This document shows, piece by piece, positions 1 through 10,686 of a DNA stretch of 64,000 bases (its first letter is position 1; each line of letters opens with the position of its first letter). Position numbers and translations under genes: made by a program. Origin of the DNA: Malus domestica. Taxonomy: Eukaryota > Streptophyta > Magnoliopsida > Rosales > Rosaceae. The DNA is taken from positions 39,133,501 through 39,197,500 of the forward strand of contig NC_091670.1 in NCBI RefSeq assembly GCF_042453785.1, read 5' to 3'. The notes beneath the pieces were generated by a model. The model searched no databases, was not told where the DNA came from, and worked only from the letters and a program-made list of their open reading frames with translations.

Positions 1-240
1 GTTGAAGAAGTTCTTGTGAAGCTTGTGAACCTCTTCTTTTGGGGGTGTTTGGCCGTCAGTGCTTAGCGTTCTCAAGTTAAGATTCGACGGGTACCTAGAA
101 AGGGCAGAGTTGACTGGGATTCCAGTCGGGGAAGTCCCCAGGATGGCAGTAAGATTGAGGATGGTGGGACCAATGGGGCCGAGAGGGAGGACCATGGTGT
201 TAGTGGCCGAACACCAAAAGCATAAAACCGCTAGGAGGAG
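1..240 (-). mobile_element. plant mobile domain (PMD)-like coding trace, antisense inside the LTR element
   Basis: The minus strand reads FWCSATNTMVLPLGP, then IGPTILNLTAILG and SPTGIPV. This matches the start of the plant mobile domain (aminotransferase-like) family, where a short FW..TNTF..P.G stretch is followed by a TPT..D.A.I.GL.PTG motif. PMD domains are known from plant transposons and from the MAIN/MAIL1 proteins. It runs antisense to the LTR orientation. The family call rests on motif recall only. Confidence 0.5.
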
Positions 241-1248
241 CTTCTTGTCCAGAATGATCTTCATAGATGAAAGGCGAATGACGTCGTAGATGCCTAGGGA
301 TTTCCATTGCTCGCCAAAGATTTTTTCCATTCGAACAACCCAGGCTACCCAGGTTGTAGTAGTCGAGGGCCAAGAACCTTGGGGCCTCGCTACCTCCCAC
401 TTCGACCAGTCGAACCCTTGTAGTAAGGGTGATAAGCAATGCTCCTGGAGAAGTGCAGTAATGGTCGATGGCACCGTCGCCTTAAAAAGAGGACCCAAGA
501 TTTGATGAGGGGTGCTCATGTCGCTCTCAAATCGGATGGTCTTGATTGAACTCCGATCGATGATCTTCTGGCATTGGTCACACTCCTTGGAAAGCTTAGA
601 GATAAAGAAGGCCATGATGAATGGTTTGAAGGAATGACAAGAAAAGAACTTTATGAGTTAAAGGTTGAAGACGAAAATTTGGAAGAAAGATATGCACTGG
701 AGAGCAATGGCAAGAAATTCAGAAAATTGGAAAACGTAAAAGTACAAATGAAAGGATTTCGGTATCTATAGGACGATGGAGGGAAGGGCAATCGTTCGAA
801 ATTCAAAATGAAGGGTAAAATCGACCGAGAAATTCGCTAATCATTATGAACATTCAGAAGATCCAGTTGAGAAGACCAAGGGTTTCGTATTTCGGACGCA
901 CGATTACGTGTGGCGGCGAGATTTATGGTGAAAGATGGTTTGGCGTCTGCACGATGCTGAATGGTTCGCAGATCGAGGTGGCATGGTGGTGTTCAGCAAT
1001 AAAGCCATGATGATATGACGGTTCAGGCGGTTCAGGGAGCCGCACGCTTCAAACGTCATTATTAGGGACTAGCCCTATAAAAGAATGCCACGTAGTGTGG
1101 TGGTTAGCAGGATCAAGATCGTGCAATCGTGCTCAATAAATGCGCCTCGGGAATAAGAGCATTTGAGTTTTGAGTTTTAATTTCGCTTCTTCAAGGCCGA
1201 AGCTCGACCAGAGGGTTCAGGCCGAGGACCTCTGAAGCGAAGGGGCAA
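1..1248 (+). mobile_element. LTR retrotransposon, 3' part of internal region
   Basis: Internal sequence leading into the 3' LTR that starts at 1249. It ends in a purine-rich tract (about 1234-1248, AAGCGAAGGGGCAA) directly before the LTR, which is the expected polypurine tract and sets the element on the + strand. The 5' part lies outside the window. No gag or pol reading frame is visible here. The only recognisable coding trace is on the opposite strand (1-240). A Ty3/Gypsy-type origin is likely but not proven. Confidence 0.7.
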
Positions 1249-2186
1249 TGTTTGGGCCCAAAATATTAGTTTGGGCCGAGTATAGAATCATTCTCGGCCC
1301 GGGAGGCCTTACAACAAGGATATCATGGATCGTGGGCCTCCAAACCTAAGACGGCTAGGTCATAACGCAGGACAAATCGAGTCCTGGTGCAATAAGGAGT
1401 CTTGGTAGGATTAATAACCCGAAAGTGAATCCGGCTCGATTAAGGACTAGGTTCACAATCATAGAGAAAATAGGACTGGTCGAGTTGGCATTTGATCAGG
1501 AGAAGAAAACCTACTCCGAGTAGGGTTTTGACTCGACTTTGAAGGTGTCCAGTGCTATAAATAGAGGAGGCTGTGCAACAAATGAGGTCTCCAATTCAAC
1601 ACACAAAACTGCCCTGCGCAAACCCTCTCAACAACTTTGAGATTTTTATTTTCTCTTTTCGCTGACACATCTTCCGTTGGCATCAACAGCACTGTGAAAG
1701 CAACCGGTGATATCTTAAGTCGGCATAGATAGCTCTGTTACCGTAGAATCAGCCGGTCTCGCAGCATCTTCCGTTGGCACCAACAACACTACGGTGAGGA
1801 CAGTTGATTACCTATCCAAGTCTCGGTCGAGAAGGATTTCTGAATCCTTATTGGTCGAGGTCATCTCATCAGCCTTCTCGGCGAAGTGAGGTGTTACGAG
1901 TTACTACATTCGGCACATTGGAAGCCGAATTGGATATTGAACTTCGTAAGAATAGTAGCCTTGTCTTTAGGTTCGAGAACTCAAGAGGCCCAGACGTGTT
2001 CCTTCCTCGGTTACAATCGCAAGACGCAGAAGTCAACCGCGCACCCAACGCAACATCAATGAATTTTACTCCTCGGCCGAGCTCGACCGACGAGTTGGCA
2101 CGCCCCGCATTCACCGAAGGACGTAGTTAGCTTATAAATTACTTGGCCTGCGCGCCACGTAGGCTTGGTAGTTTTTAGGGTCAACA
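1249..2186 (+). mobile_element. 3' LTR of LTR retrotransposon
   Basis: Starts TGTTTGGGCCC right after the polypurine tract and ends AGGGTCAACA, so it has the TG...CA ends of an LTR, 938 bp. It contains a good TATA box about 305 bp in. The right flank begins GATAC, but the matching target-site copy is outside the window. The short ORFs inside it are not genes. Confidence 0.75.
1556..1563 (+). promoter_or_regulatory. TATA box of the LTR
   Basis: TATAAATA followed by a short GC-richer stretch, placed inside the LTR where the U3 promoter is expected. Confidence 0.5.
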
Positions 2187-2223
2187 GATACAAAATAAAT
2201 GTGTCCTACTTGAATTTAAAAAA

Positions 2224-2379
2224 GAAAAAACTAATGAAAAATGTTCGAAAATTCTTTGAGTTTTAATGATAAGGACAAATTAAATGGTGAAGTGAATAGT
2301 ACCATGATTGACTTTTTAGTGTAAAAATATGGTTTTTCGTTAAAATAAACAGCACCGGGAGCTTTTCGTTAAAGTTTCC
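2224..2379. mobile_element. MITE family M1, copy 1 (Mutator-like)
   Basis: About 156 bp with imperfect terminal inverted repeats (GAAAAAACTAATGAAAAA and the complement of TTTTCGTTAAAGTTTCC). It is flanked on both sides by the 9-bp sequence TTTAAAAAA. Four more copies lie in this window (11836, about 23301, 37982, 50487). A 9-bp target duplication points to the Mutator superfamily. Confidence 0.75.
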
Positions 2380-2771
2380 TTTAAAAAAACCTATTATACG
2401 ATTATGCGTCAAACTTTGCAAACTATTAAAGTAATAAGTTGTAGATTTGATTAATTTATTACTTCTAAATGACTATAAGAAACCAATGATCCTCCCTTCT
2501 TCAACAACCAATATCCTCTACAATTAATCAGCATTTGATACCTTTTTAACAACCAATTGCATTAGTAGATTAAATTATTAGTTATTAGAAGAAAATAAAT
2601 AAATAAAGATCAAACTCAAACTGCGGTGCATAATCATAATTATTTTTCATTACTTGGGTAAGGCAGGGATTAAGCCAACAAAACTTCACATGTCGTATTT
2701 TTCAAATGGGCCATATACTTTTGTGCTCGGTGTGATTACAAATTTTATTAGATGTCCCCGTAGGGACATTT

Positions 2772-3371
2772 TGTCACATCCCAGCCCGGGCGGGATTATT
2801 TTTTGGGCTCAACTTCGTTGTAGCACAATATTGTCCGCTTTGGGCCCTGACCACGTCCTCGCGGTTTTGTTTCTAGGAACTCACGAGCAACTTCCTAGTG
2901 GGTCACCTATTATGGGATTGCTCTCGCGCAAACTTGCTTAACTTCGGAGTTCCGATGGAGCCAGTGAGCTCCCAAAAGACCTCATGCTAGGTAGGGATGA
3001 GAATATACATTTAAGGATCACTCCCCTAGGCAATGTGAGATGTTACAATCCCCCCTTTAAGGGGCCCGACGATCTCGTCGGCACACCACGGCCAGGGTTA
3101 GGCTCTGATACCATTTGTCACATCCTAGCCCGAGCGGGACCACTTCCGGGCTCAACTCTCCTGTAGCACGATATTGTGCACCTTGGGCCCTGACCACGCC
3201 CTCACGGTTTTGTTTCTGGGAACTCACGAGCAACTTGCTCTCGCGCGAACTCGCTTAACTTCAGAGTTCCGATGGAACCTGAAGCCAGTGAGCTCCCAAA
3301 AGGCCTCGTGTTAGGTAGAGATGAGAATATACATTTAAAGATCACTCCTCTGAGCGATGTGGAATGTTACA
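2772..3371 (-). mobile_element. Cassandra TRIM retrotransposon, looks structurally whole
   Basis: Two LTRs (2772-3047 and 3116-3371) flank a 68-bp non-coding middle. On the minus strand the LTRs start TGTAACAT and end ATGTGACA. The primer-binding site TGGTATCAGAGC (minus strand, 3113-3102) matches initiator-Met tRNA. A purine tract, CTTAAAGGGGGG, precedes the 3' LTR. A perfect 5-bp target duplication CATTT (2767-2771 and 3372-3376) shows the outer ends are original. The LTR carries a 5S rRNA-like segment, the hallmark of Cassandra. The element is non-coding and depends on other elements for movement. Confidence 0.92.
2881..2958 (-). other. 5S rRNA-like segment in Cassandra LTR
   Basis: The minus strand contains CATCGGAACTCCGAAGTTAAGC and then, further on, an ATGGGTGACC-like stretch. 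These are the best-conserved parts of plant 5S rRNA and include its internal promoter. It is LTR-borne, not a 5S gene. A second version sits in the other LTR (3116-3371). Confidence 0.8.
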
Positions 3372-4539
3372 CATTTAATTAAGTGTTTTAAAAAGTTAAT
3401 TTTCTCCATACAGATTGTAAATTGTGGAACATATACAGATATCAATCTCTAATTTATTTAAAAAGGTTTTGAATAAAATGATTACATGGATGTATGTTTT
3501 GAATTTTCTCCTTAGGGACCTTTTTTTCTTTTTCACTTTCTCATACACTTCATTTTATTTTAATTAAAATAACGAACATGATTAAACAGGATGTATGTGC
3601 TAGTGGTGTGTGTTTATCATTTCCGTATCCGCAAAAGAATATTATGTCTCAAAATCACGGATATTGTATTTTTCTCGGGCACTATTATAGCAACGAAGCC
3701 TCTTAAGATAAAAATGTACAAGTGAACTACATTACAAAATTTGTGAACCTAATTAGGTGAGATTAGGTTCACCTAATTAATTAAACTACATTACAAAAGT
3801 AGACACATTTTTTACATCAATAGTTCAAAGTTCATTGAGCCTAATCTCGCCTGGTTAATTAAACCACATTACAAAAGTAGACACCAATCAAGCTTTCCTA
3901 TTGGATAATAAGTTGAGGACTCAGTGCGCTAATGCCAGATAGCTGCAGAAAAGCACAAGCCCGAAAACACAATATGTGCCCCGGCCACACATTCATAATT
4001 CAAACTACTGAGTTCGTTACGGTATTTCCTGTGATACCCCAATCACCCAATAAATTGGTATTTCTAAATGAGTCATTAAAGGCATAACGAAAATATCCTA
4101 TCTCCACATAGGATCAAGAACATGATCAAAAGGATCAAAAACGGCTAATTCGTATAGAGCCATCAAACCGGGAAGTGATTACTGAATTTTCCACATAAAA
4201 AGAGTGCGAAACTATTTCCCAATTTATTATTATGAAATTTTAAAGATACCAATAGAATTCACAGATAATGTTTCTATGATAGCATAGAATTTGATCGAGT
4301 AATAACTAATGAAAATTTCTCAGTTGAGTAATAGTTAATGAAAATTTCTAATTGCAAACACAAATTTCTTAAATTTAATTAAACCTAATAAATTCATTGA
4401 ATTTCTAAGGCCTTCTTTTACATTGTTTGAACAAATCTTCAACAAAAAATCAACACAAAGTGGAAAGATAGAACTAAACAGTGGTCGGAAAAAACTGAAC
4501 AAAAGACTATCAAATTACACGCTACGAAACAAATAGTAA
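3372..4539. other. intergenic, with a short direct repeat
   Basis: AT-rich and without a supported gene. A 30-bp stretch with TTAATTAAACTACATTACAA and AAAGTAGACAC occurs twice, near 3778 and 3856. Nothing else was recognised. Confidence 0.6.
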
Positions 4540-4782
4540 TTAACAAGGAATCTTAGATGTGAACCACTTCATGATCGAAAAGGGAAGCTTGATCAACGCC
4601 AGAGCAAACTCAACTATGATCGTCACGCACAAGCAGCACGGACATATGCAAGTCAACGCCAACCCGACGATCCAGATGACGACACCGATGACGGAGAGGA
4701 TGAGAGCGACGAAGGCGAAGGGCAGGCCGAGGAGAAACCCTAGCGGCCTGCATTCGCAATCGTCTCCGCAGCAGCAGCTCAT
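4540..4782 (-). CDS. TAX1: TAXIMIN-type cysteine-rich signalling peptide
   Basis: Intronless 80-residue protein. The N-terminus [19 protein letters not shown] and the C-terminus KWFTSKIPC match the TAXIMIN family, whose members share the CRPLGFL..GLPFA motif, a hydrophobic middle and a Pro-Cys end. The middle (about 18-66) is strongly hydrophobic with a CICPCC cluster, so it could be membrane-associated. Family members are small plant peptides implicated in lateral-organ fusion and in regulation of specialised metabolism. The ATG at 4782 is the only sensible start and the full family length is present. In Arabidopsis TAX1 lies beside the CLE4-7 cluster, and here too CLE genes follow 5 kb away, which supports orthology. 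Whether the peptide is secreted or membrane-bound cannot be told from the sequence. Confidence 0.88.
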   Translation of the reverse strand: MSCCCGDDCECRPLGFLLGLPFAFVALILSVIGVVIWIVGLALTCICPCCLCVTIIVEFALALIKLPFSIMKWFTSKIPC

Positions 4783-6606
4783 TGATTGTTTTTTGTGCTG
4801 TTCTTGTTTCTCTTCTACTTCTTTAGAGTTGGTAGGTTGTAGAAGGCGATACGGGAAGGCAACTTCGTTTGGTTTGTTGTCGATTGTGGGAAACGATATG
4901 ACTAAGGAATAGGTATTTGCGGTATATATGTAATACTATTTGACGGAGTTAAACAAGGACTTGTATTCTGCTGCCGCCCTTACACCCTAATCCACAAAGA
5001 ATTCCTATATATTTTCGGAAACGTCCGTCGCTTGTAGCCCATCCTGGTCGTTTATTTTTATGGAATTTATAGTAACAACGGTTACGATCAGCTCCTCCAC
5101 ACGATTTGTTTATCTTGTATGCATTTTTTTTATTTCATTAAGATATTACAATAAGGGCATAGAAATAAGAAGTAAATTGGATTTGATTACGTATTTTAAG
5201 AGGAAGTTAACTTGTTTGATTCTTTACATGCAAGTAAACACATGAAAAAAAAATACAAAAAGTGAACTGAAACGCGTGAAATGTAAGAATTAAGAGCTCG
5301 TTCACTTATCAGTAGTTCGGGAATAAAGAGTTGGATAATTTCGAAATAGACAAAAATGTAAGGAAAGGGAATTGTATTGACACATCTCTCTAGTTAAACA
5401 AATTTATGAAATTGTGTTATTCTATTACGGATTTTAGTTAATCTCGCTACGAGTTCTGTGCAAATAAATGCAAAAAAAGTCCTAAAGAGAACATATTCTC
5501 TTTCTTTTCATTTTCATTACTGATAGTAAACGAGCTCTAAAATAATTTCGATTATCATTCGTTTTAAGTAATCATATCCTAACTTGGAGAAAACAAACTT
5601 GAGTTCATGGAGTATAACCCATTGTTTTACTTACTTTGACCAAACTCGGGTGCCCAAAAAGAAACAAGACGTTGGAAACTGTAATTTTTTTCGTTTTATA
5701 TGCAGAGAAATTTGGAAGAGAAAAAAAAGCATCTTTGTGATATGCGAAACAAACCAATAATACATTCCCAGGTCAATCTCCTACTTTCCTTGACCAACGA
5801 GCCTCCTTTTCCGACTCCTACCTCCACTTGGACTTGCATTTTATTTTGCAAATATAATCATTCAAAGAATCCAATACCTGTTTTAACATTTTTCGGCTGT
5901 ATTAAAGCTTTTTTTTTATTATTTTTTTTTTTTTAATTCAAGCGATATTAGGATGAGGAAACTCAGAGCTTTGCGTGGAAAGATATTAGCATCTAGAAGA
6001 ATTTTCAAAATAGTTGAAAACACCTTTGGTAAAAATATTTTTAGTACCAATTCTTAAAAATGCAAGTGAATCCTGAAAAGAGTGTCTTTCCCAAAAAACA
6101 CATAATTAGTGCTTCTTGCAATTGCAAGAAGCATTTTAAGTGTTTTAAAATCAAAAAACATTTTCTTTAAAAACTCTTTCAATCATTTTAAAAACACTTT
6201 TAAATGATCCCATAAATTGACATTTTGATGGTCACCACAGAGCCGATTAATGTACAAATACAATTAGGTGATTATTTAATTATTGATCAGCAAATCATTC
6301 TGTGGTTTAGCTTTGAGAGTGAAAAAACTTGAATTACTGACTGCTAACTATATATTCCCATTCCACAGAAAATTACCTCTGAAAATGGTTATGGCTTGTC
6401 CAATTAAGCAACATTCTATTCTCCCTTGAAAGCCCGAGCAGTCCGCTTGCGTGAGCTCAATGAGACACCGGCTGAGTTAGCACCCGTTAATTTGTTCGCC
6501 AGTTTCAAAACTGAGCTAGGAGGCTTGTCTTCAGGCTCCCTACAGCTTCAACATTGCCCGCTCTCTTTAGTCTTTGCAGTGAACTTGTCTTTAACCATGT
6601 GAAAGC
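4783..6606. other. intergenic between TAXIMIN and PPR genes
   Basis: AT-rich. It holds the Tourist-like MITE at 5294-5537 and otherwise nothing I can name. The last 200 bp before 6607 are probably 3' UTR of the PPR gene. Confidence 0.5.
5294..5537. mobile_element. Tourist-like MITE (PIF/Harbinger)
   Basis: 244 bp with terminal inverted repeats of about 23 bp. The left end reads GAGCTCGTTCACTTATCAGT; the right end, complemented, reads GAGCTCGTTTACTATCAGTA. It is flanked by the trinucleotide TAA on both sides (5291-5293, 5538-5540), the target duplication expected of PIF/Harbinger elements. No coding capacity. Confidence 0.8.
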
Positions 6607-8193
6607 TCAGCAACCACTATCAGTACCAATCCAGCTACAGGCGGTGTCTTTAGATATCCCGCTTGACTTCATTTTCTCTCTAAGCTCAATTACACTTTCC
6701 CATTTCCCAGCGGCTGCTAAAGTATTCGAGAATGCAACATATGCCCCAGGCCGACCATCAGGATTCAACTTAAAAAGTTCCTTGGCAGCTATATTTGCCA
6801 TCTCAACATCACCATGTAATGTGCTTGAACTAAGAAGAGCAGCCCAAACATCGGAATTGGGCTTCTTGGGCATCCCCATTGCAAACTCCCACGCTTGACG
6901 TAAACTCCCTGCACGTCCCAAGAGATCAACCATGCAAGCAAAATGCTCCATCCTTGGTTTCAATGAGTAGTCCCTATCCATGCTTTCAAAGATCTCAAGG
7001 CCTTTGTCAACTAGCCCAGCATGTCCGCAAGCTGATAGCGCACTGAGGAATGTGACAAAATTGGGTTCAATTTGGTGTTTCCTTTGCATTATACTAAAGA
7101 ACTCAAGTGCTTCATCAGGATATCCGTTCTTCCCATAACCATCGATCATTGAAGTCCATGAAAACACATTTTTTTGGGGCATGTGGTCAAAAATTCTCCG
7201 AGCATCCTCAACTCTTCCGCATTTTGAGTACATGTCAATAAGAGCACTTCCCATCTTTACGTCCAAAAACAATCCAGTCTTCATAAGATGACTTTGGACT
7301 TGTTGGCCAACTTCAAACGATGCCAACACCGAGCAAGCTCCAATAACACTAGCAAAGGTAGAGAGATTAGGTTGGAAATTCAACCGTTGCATGTCAATGT
7401 AAACGTCAAGTGATCTCCTAGCATACTCAACCGATTTGCTGTAACCTTCAATCATTGCGTTAAATACCACCACATCTTTTTCAACAGTTTTCCTGAATAT
7501 ATCTTCAGCATCCTCCACAGAGCCTTGATTCATGTACCCAGAAATCATCGATGTAGAACATATAACATTCTTTTCCAACATCATATCAAACACAGTCCTC
7601 GCATAACGGACCTTCCCATTCTTAACGTATGAGTCGACGAGTGCTGTATAAAGTACCTCATCAGGCGCAACATCTGTTCTTATCATCTGGCCATGCACTA
7701 CTCTTCCTAAATTACGCGGCAATGCAACATCACCAGCACAAGTAGAGGCTCTCAAGATCATCGAAAACGTATACCCATCAAGCTTCTCACCAGATAAAAC
7801 CAGTCCCCGAACCAAGTTAAGCGATTCTTCTACCTTCCCACGTTTGAGGTATCCGCCGATCAAGTAATTATAAGCGGAAAGAGTCTGTGCAGGCAATTCA
7901 TCAAACACTTGGCGTGCATAAGCCAATGAACCACATTTGAGGTGGAGTATAAGGAGTTTGATGGAAATATTGACATTGGGTCGGAACCCGGATTTGAGAA
8001 TCCGGGTATGGATCTTTCGGCCATGCGAAGGGTTATCTGAATTGATGAAGTGTTGCAGAGCAGATGATAGACTGGTGGCGATTGTTTGGGAGACGGAGCT
8101 TCGTGGTGGCGGTAAATTTTGATTTGGCTGGGGAGGCATTTTCTGGTGATCGACGGTCTGGTTGTTGGTACTTTTCCATTTTTTCATTTGCAC
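6607..8193 (-). CDS. pentatricopeptide repeat (PPR) protein, PLS class, E-type end
   Basis: Intronless 528-residue protein, typical of plant PPR genes. A run of 31-36-residue repeats fills roughly residues 45-500, with signatures such as VFDELPAQTLSAYNYLIGGY, ALVDSYVKNGKVRYARTVFD and ALIDMYSKCGRVEDARRIFD. The mixed spacing marks the PLS subfamily. The end (about 430-528) is the E region, finishing KDTACSWIG; there is no DYW deaminase domain. Such proteins bind organelle RNA and act in editing or processing, with catalysis supplied in trans. Resemblance to Arabidopsis At1g28690 is recalled, not tested. The first ATG (8193) adds a polar leader; ATG at residue 19 is an alternative start. Organelle targeting is likely but the presequence is not obvious. 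Confidence 0.9.
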   Translation of the reverse strand: MQMKKWKSTNNQTVDHQKMPPQPNQNLPPPRSSVSQTIATSLSSALQHFINSDNPSHGRKIHTRILKSGFRPNVNISIKLLILHLKCGSLAYARQVFDELPAQTLSAYNYLIGGYLKRGKVEESLNLVRGLVLSGEKLDGYTFSMILRASTCAGDVALPRNLGRVVHGQMIRTDVAPDEVLYTALVDSYVKNGKVRYARTVFDMMLEKNVICSTSMISGYMNQGSVEDAEDIFRKTVEKDVVVFNAMIEGYSKSVEYARRSLDVYIDMQRLNFQPNLSTFASVIGACSVLASFEVGQQVQSHLMKTGLFLDVKMGSALIDMYSKCGRVEDARRIFDHMPQKNVFSWTSMIDGYGKNGYPDEALEFFSIMQRKHQIEPNFVTFLSALSACGHAGLVDKGLEIFESMDRDYSLKPRMEHFACMVDLLGRAGSLRQAWEFAMGMPKKPNSDVWAALLSSSTLHGDVEMANIAAKELFKLNPDGRPGAYVAFSNTLAAAGKWESVIELREKMKSSGISKDTACSWIGTDSGC

Positions 8194-9346
8194 CGTTGGA
8201 TCTCGTTATCTAATTTGGGTTTTGTTTGGGGCCCAAAGTTCGATGGCAGAAGGTTGAGCTCAACTCTTGCACTAGGCCCAAGCGTGGTGGCCCATAGGCC
8301 CATCAACTTCAAAGGGTGCATGCCATTTGTCACATATGAATACACGCATATGTGATTTCAAATATCAAAAAAGAACAAATCACAAATATAGACATAGATA
8401 AATAGACGTGCGCAGAAAAAAGAAAGTATGCTAAACTCAAATTTTCAAGTAAACAGTATTTAGTCTTTAGGCTCGTTTGAAAGTGTTTTTCAACGCTCAA
8501 ATTGTGTCCATCGATTTCATGTTGTCCTACAAATAGTAAAAGCTGACCTTCCTTTGTATTAGATTTGGTATTCATTAGTTTGACCGTTCTACAAATTGAG
8601 CTGAGGAAAATGGAGGAGGACAATAAGACAAAAAGCAATGTGTGAGAGGAGGGAAAGGAAGAGGATGAGAATATGAGGGGAGAAAATCCTACTCTAAATA
8701 TGTGGGCTTATTTCAAAGTGCAGAGAAAGAGATGAGATGTCAGATGATGATTCATGCAAGTAAAGTTGCCGCTGTCACCCAATGTATCAAGGCTCAAAGC
8801 TTAGTTCCAGATTTGGTGTTCATTGCTCTGAGCGGGACAAAAAAAAAATATAGGCTGATGAAGTAGTACGATGACTTGCTCTGATGTGTACTTCTTGCTT
8901 AATAAGCTAATCCTCTAACTGAAAAGGCTCAAAGCTAATCCCTTTCACTAAAAGTGATTACAGCCGTTGAGTTGGTTTAGTATTGTAGAGAATGAATTTC
9001 ACGTTGATGGAATGAGGGACATTTTATGGGCTTATAAGTAAGTTGGACTACTCCCTATATTGTTAATTAGTTTTATGGTGGAACCTCAGCTTTCTTCATG
9101 GTATCAAAGAAGGTTGTCCCACGTGTGAAGCCAAACGGTCACACGCTCTCTACATCATTCCATTTGTATTGTCTACGTGTTAAACTTGAAAATTTGCAAA
9201 AATAAAAAAATAAAAAAATAATGTGAGGGTGCGAGTGCGAGTTGAGAATAAATCCCCCATTAATGGGAGGAAAGACATTACATGAGCTTATAATTAAATA
9301 AGTTAAATTACTCCATATATTGTCAATGGTTTTATGATGGAACCTC
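8194..9346. other. intergenic with an old short LTR element
   Basis: No supported gene. It contains the TRIM-like element at 8984-9350, which abuts the left edge of the duplicated CLE block. Confidence 0.5.
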
Positions 9347-9350
9347 AAAA
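8984..9350 (+). mobile_element. TRIM-like short LTR element, old
   Basis: Two diverged direct copies (8984-9098 and about 9241-9350) share GGGACATTTTATGGGCTTAT-like and GGTGGAACCTCA-like stretches. Directly after the first copy lies TGGTATCAAAGA, a primer-binding-site-like sequence. Size and layout fit a TRIM. It is clearly an ancient fossil; the outer target duplication is not visible. Confidence 0.6.
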
Positions 9351-9786
9351 CTAGGTATTTCGATTTTCTATTGGTACATGTGTACAACTTGTAACATAAA
9401 CACATTGCCTGAAGTAACTACTATATCTGTAAATCGATCCAAGGGATGTACGAACTTCTTGGTAATTAGTTCGTACCAAATTAATAACTGAAGCAATAAC
9501 ATCACATAGTCGTATATTCCGAATACACTGAAATCGCTTCTTTGATACATGAACAGATATAAAGTGCTATAAATCCACCATTGATTAGCTGCATTTCATT
9601 TTCATAGATTGTGTATGTATATAGATTACAACAGTTGATTATGTAAAGTCGTAGAAGGCAAGTAATAAATTACAATAACAACAGTAAGGAGAGAGGGAAA
9701 GAGTGAATCGTGGAATGCAGCAAATCATGTCCTAATGGCAGATTGATCTGCTTATTTGCTGGACTGTACTAATCTCTTCGGATCTA

Positions 9787-9788
<2 letters not shown>

Positions 9789-9842
<54 letters not shown>
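9789..9842. repeat. (AG)n microsatellite
   Basis: About 27 AG repeats just downstream of CLE A1. The equivalent place in unit 2 has only a few repeats (about 14750). Confidence 0.95.
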
Positions 9843-9845
<3 letters not shown>

Positions 9846-9871
9846 TATATAAGCTGGAAACTGATTAGGGT

Positions 9872-10060
9872 TTAATAATGAATGTGAGTCGGTCCTCCAG
9901 GACTCACTCTCATCGGGTGGTCTAACTCACTTAATTTGCGGACAACGTGAAATGAAGCCCGGAAAGATATTTGGCCTACGTACTTATTCCTCCTCATGAG
10001 AGGCCGAGTTTCTGCACTCCTCCCTGATAAAAGCAAAATCAGAGGAACAATGAACAACAA
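9872..10060 (-). pseudogene. CLE: CLE peptide gene A1, probably dead
   Basis: Paralogue of CLE A2 (14793-15002). The body ETRPLMRRNKYVGQISFRAS and the motif start MRVSPGGP are kept. The last five residues of the active dodecapeptide read THIHY in place of DPRHH. Comparison with A2 shows one base lost and one gained around that stretch, so only the end is misread before the shared stop. At the front, the ATG equivalent to A2 (MTKRVC...) is followed by a 5-base insertion, which puts it out of frame. No ATG remains in the coding frame, so the longest frame starts at TTG (10060). A working start through splicing cannot be excluded, but decay is the simplest reading. Confidence 0.75.
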
Positions 10061-10522
10061 GAAGCATACAACACAAGTTTCGTCATCCTCAAAATTAAGA
10101 CTTGCGAGTGTTCATTACAATTATTTGTGGTAATTTATAGATTTAGCATTTAGGGTGTGGATATATAGTGGATTGATTATTGTTTTCATATGATTAACTC
10201 AGTGGATGATGAGTTGTCAGTTATTGTCGTGTTATAATTAGTACGTGTGATGAGTTGTCGTTTTTCAGTTGCCTGGATCACTAGCTAGATATCATATAAG
10301 TCCAAGTCTGCCAGATATAATTGGCCAAGCAGATGATGAGGCTTAATTATATAATCGGGGATCCAAAAGGTAACACCTCTTTTCTGATCTTAATTACGGT
10401 TGCTGTGATCTAAATCCAATGCAATAGTGACGTGGTTGTCATTTCTAGCCCCTGCAAATTGAGTAGAACTGCCACCGTCTTTGACAGTTGATGACACGAG
10501 ATATATGGTTAATTAAATATGA

Positions 10523-10686
10523 AAGAAATGTTAAGGAGACCTTCTTAAAGTAAGATTTTTTAGAATTCTTTGCTACATCGTGTTTTTGGTACAATTTTAT
10601 AATATTTGCATAAGATTATACAAAAAACATGAGATAACTGAAAATTTATAAAAATCTCATTTTTAAGAATCTTTTTAGCGTTTCTC
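10523..10686. mobile_element. Mutator-like MITE in CLE unit 1
   Basis: 164 bp with related ends (AAGAAATGTTAAGGAGA and complement GAGAAACGCTAAAAAGA). Flanks TAAATATGA and TAGATATGA form a near-perfect 9-bp target duplication. Unit 2 has the empty site near 15455, which confirms the boundaries. Confidence 0.75.

Noticed and set aside
59-771. Short + strand frames at the left edge
   Set aside because: They lie inside an LTR element and show no protein family; the better match is on the other strand.
9872-10060. CLE A1 as a normal gene starting at TTG
   Set aside because: No ATG in frame, broken signal-peptide region and altered peptide end compared with A2.
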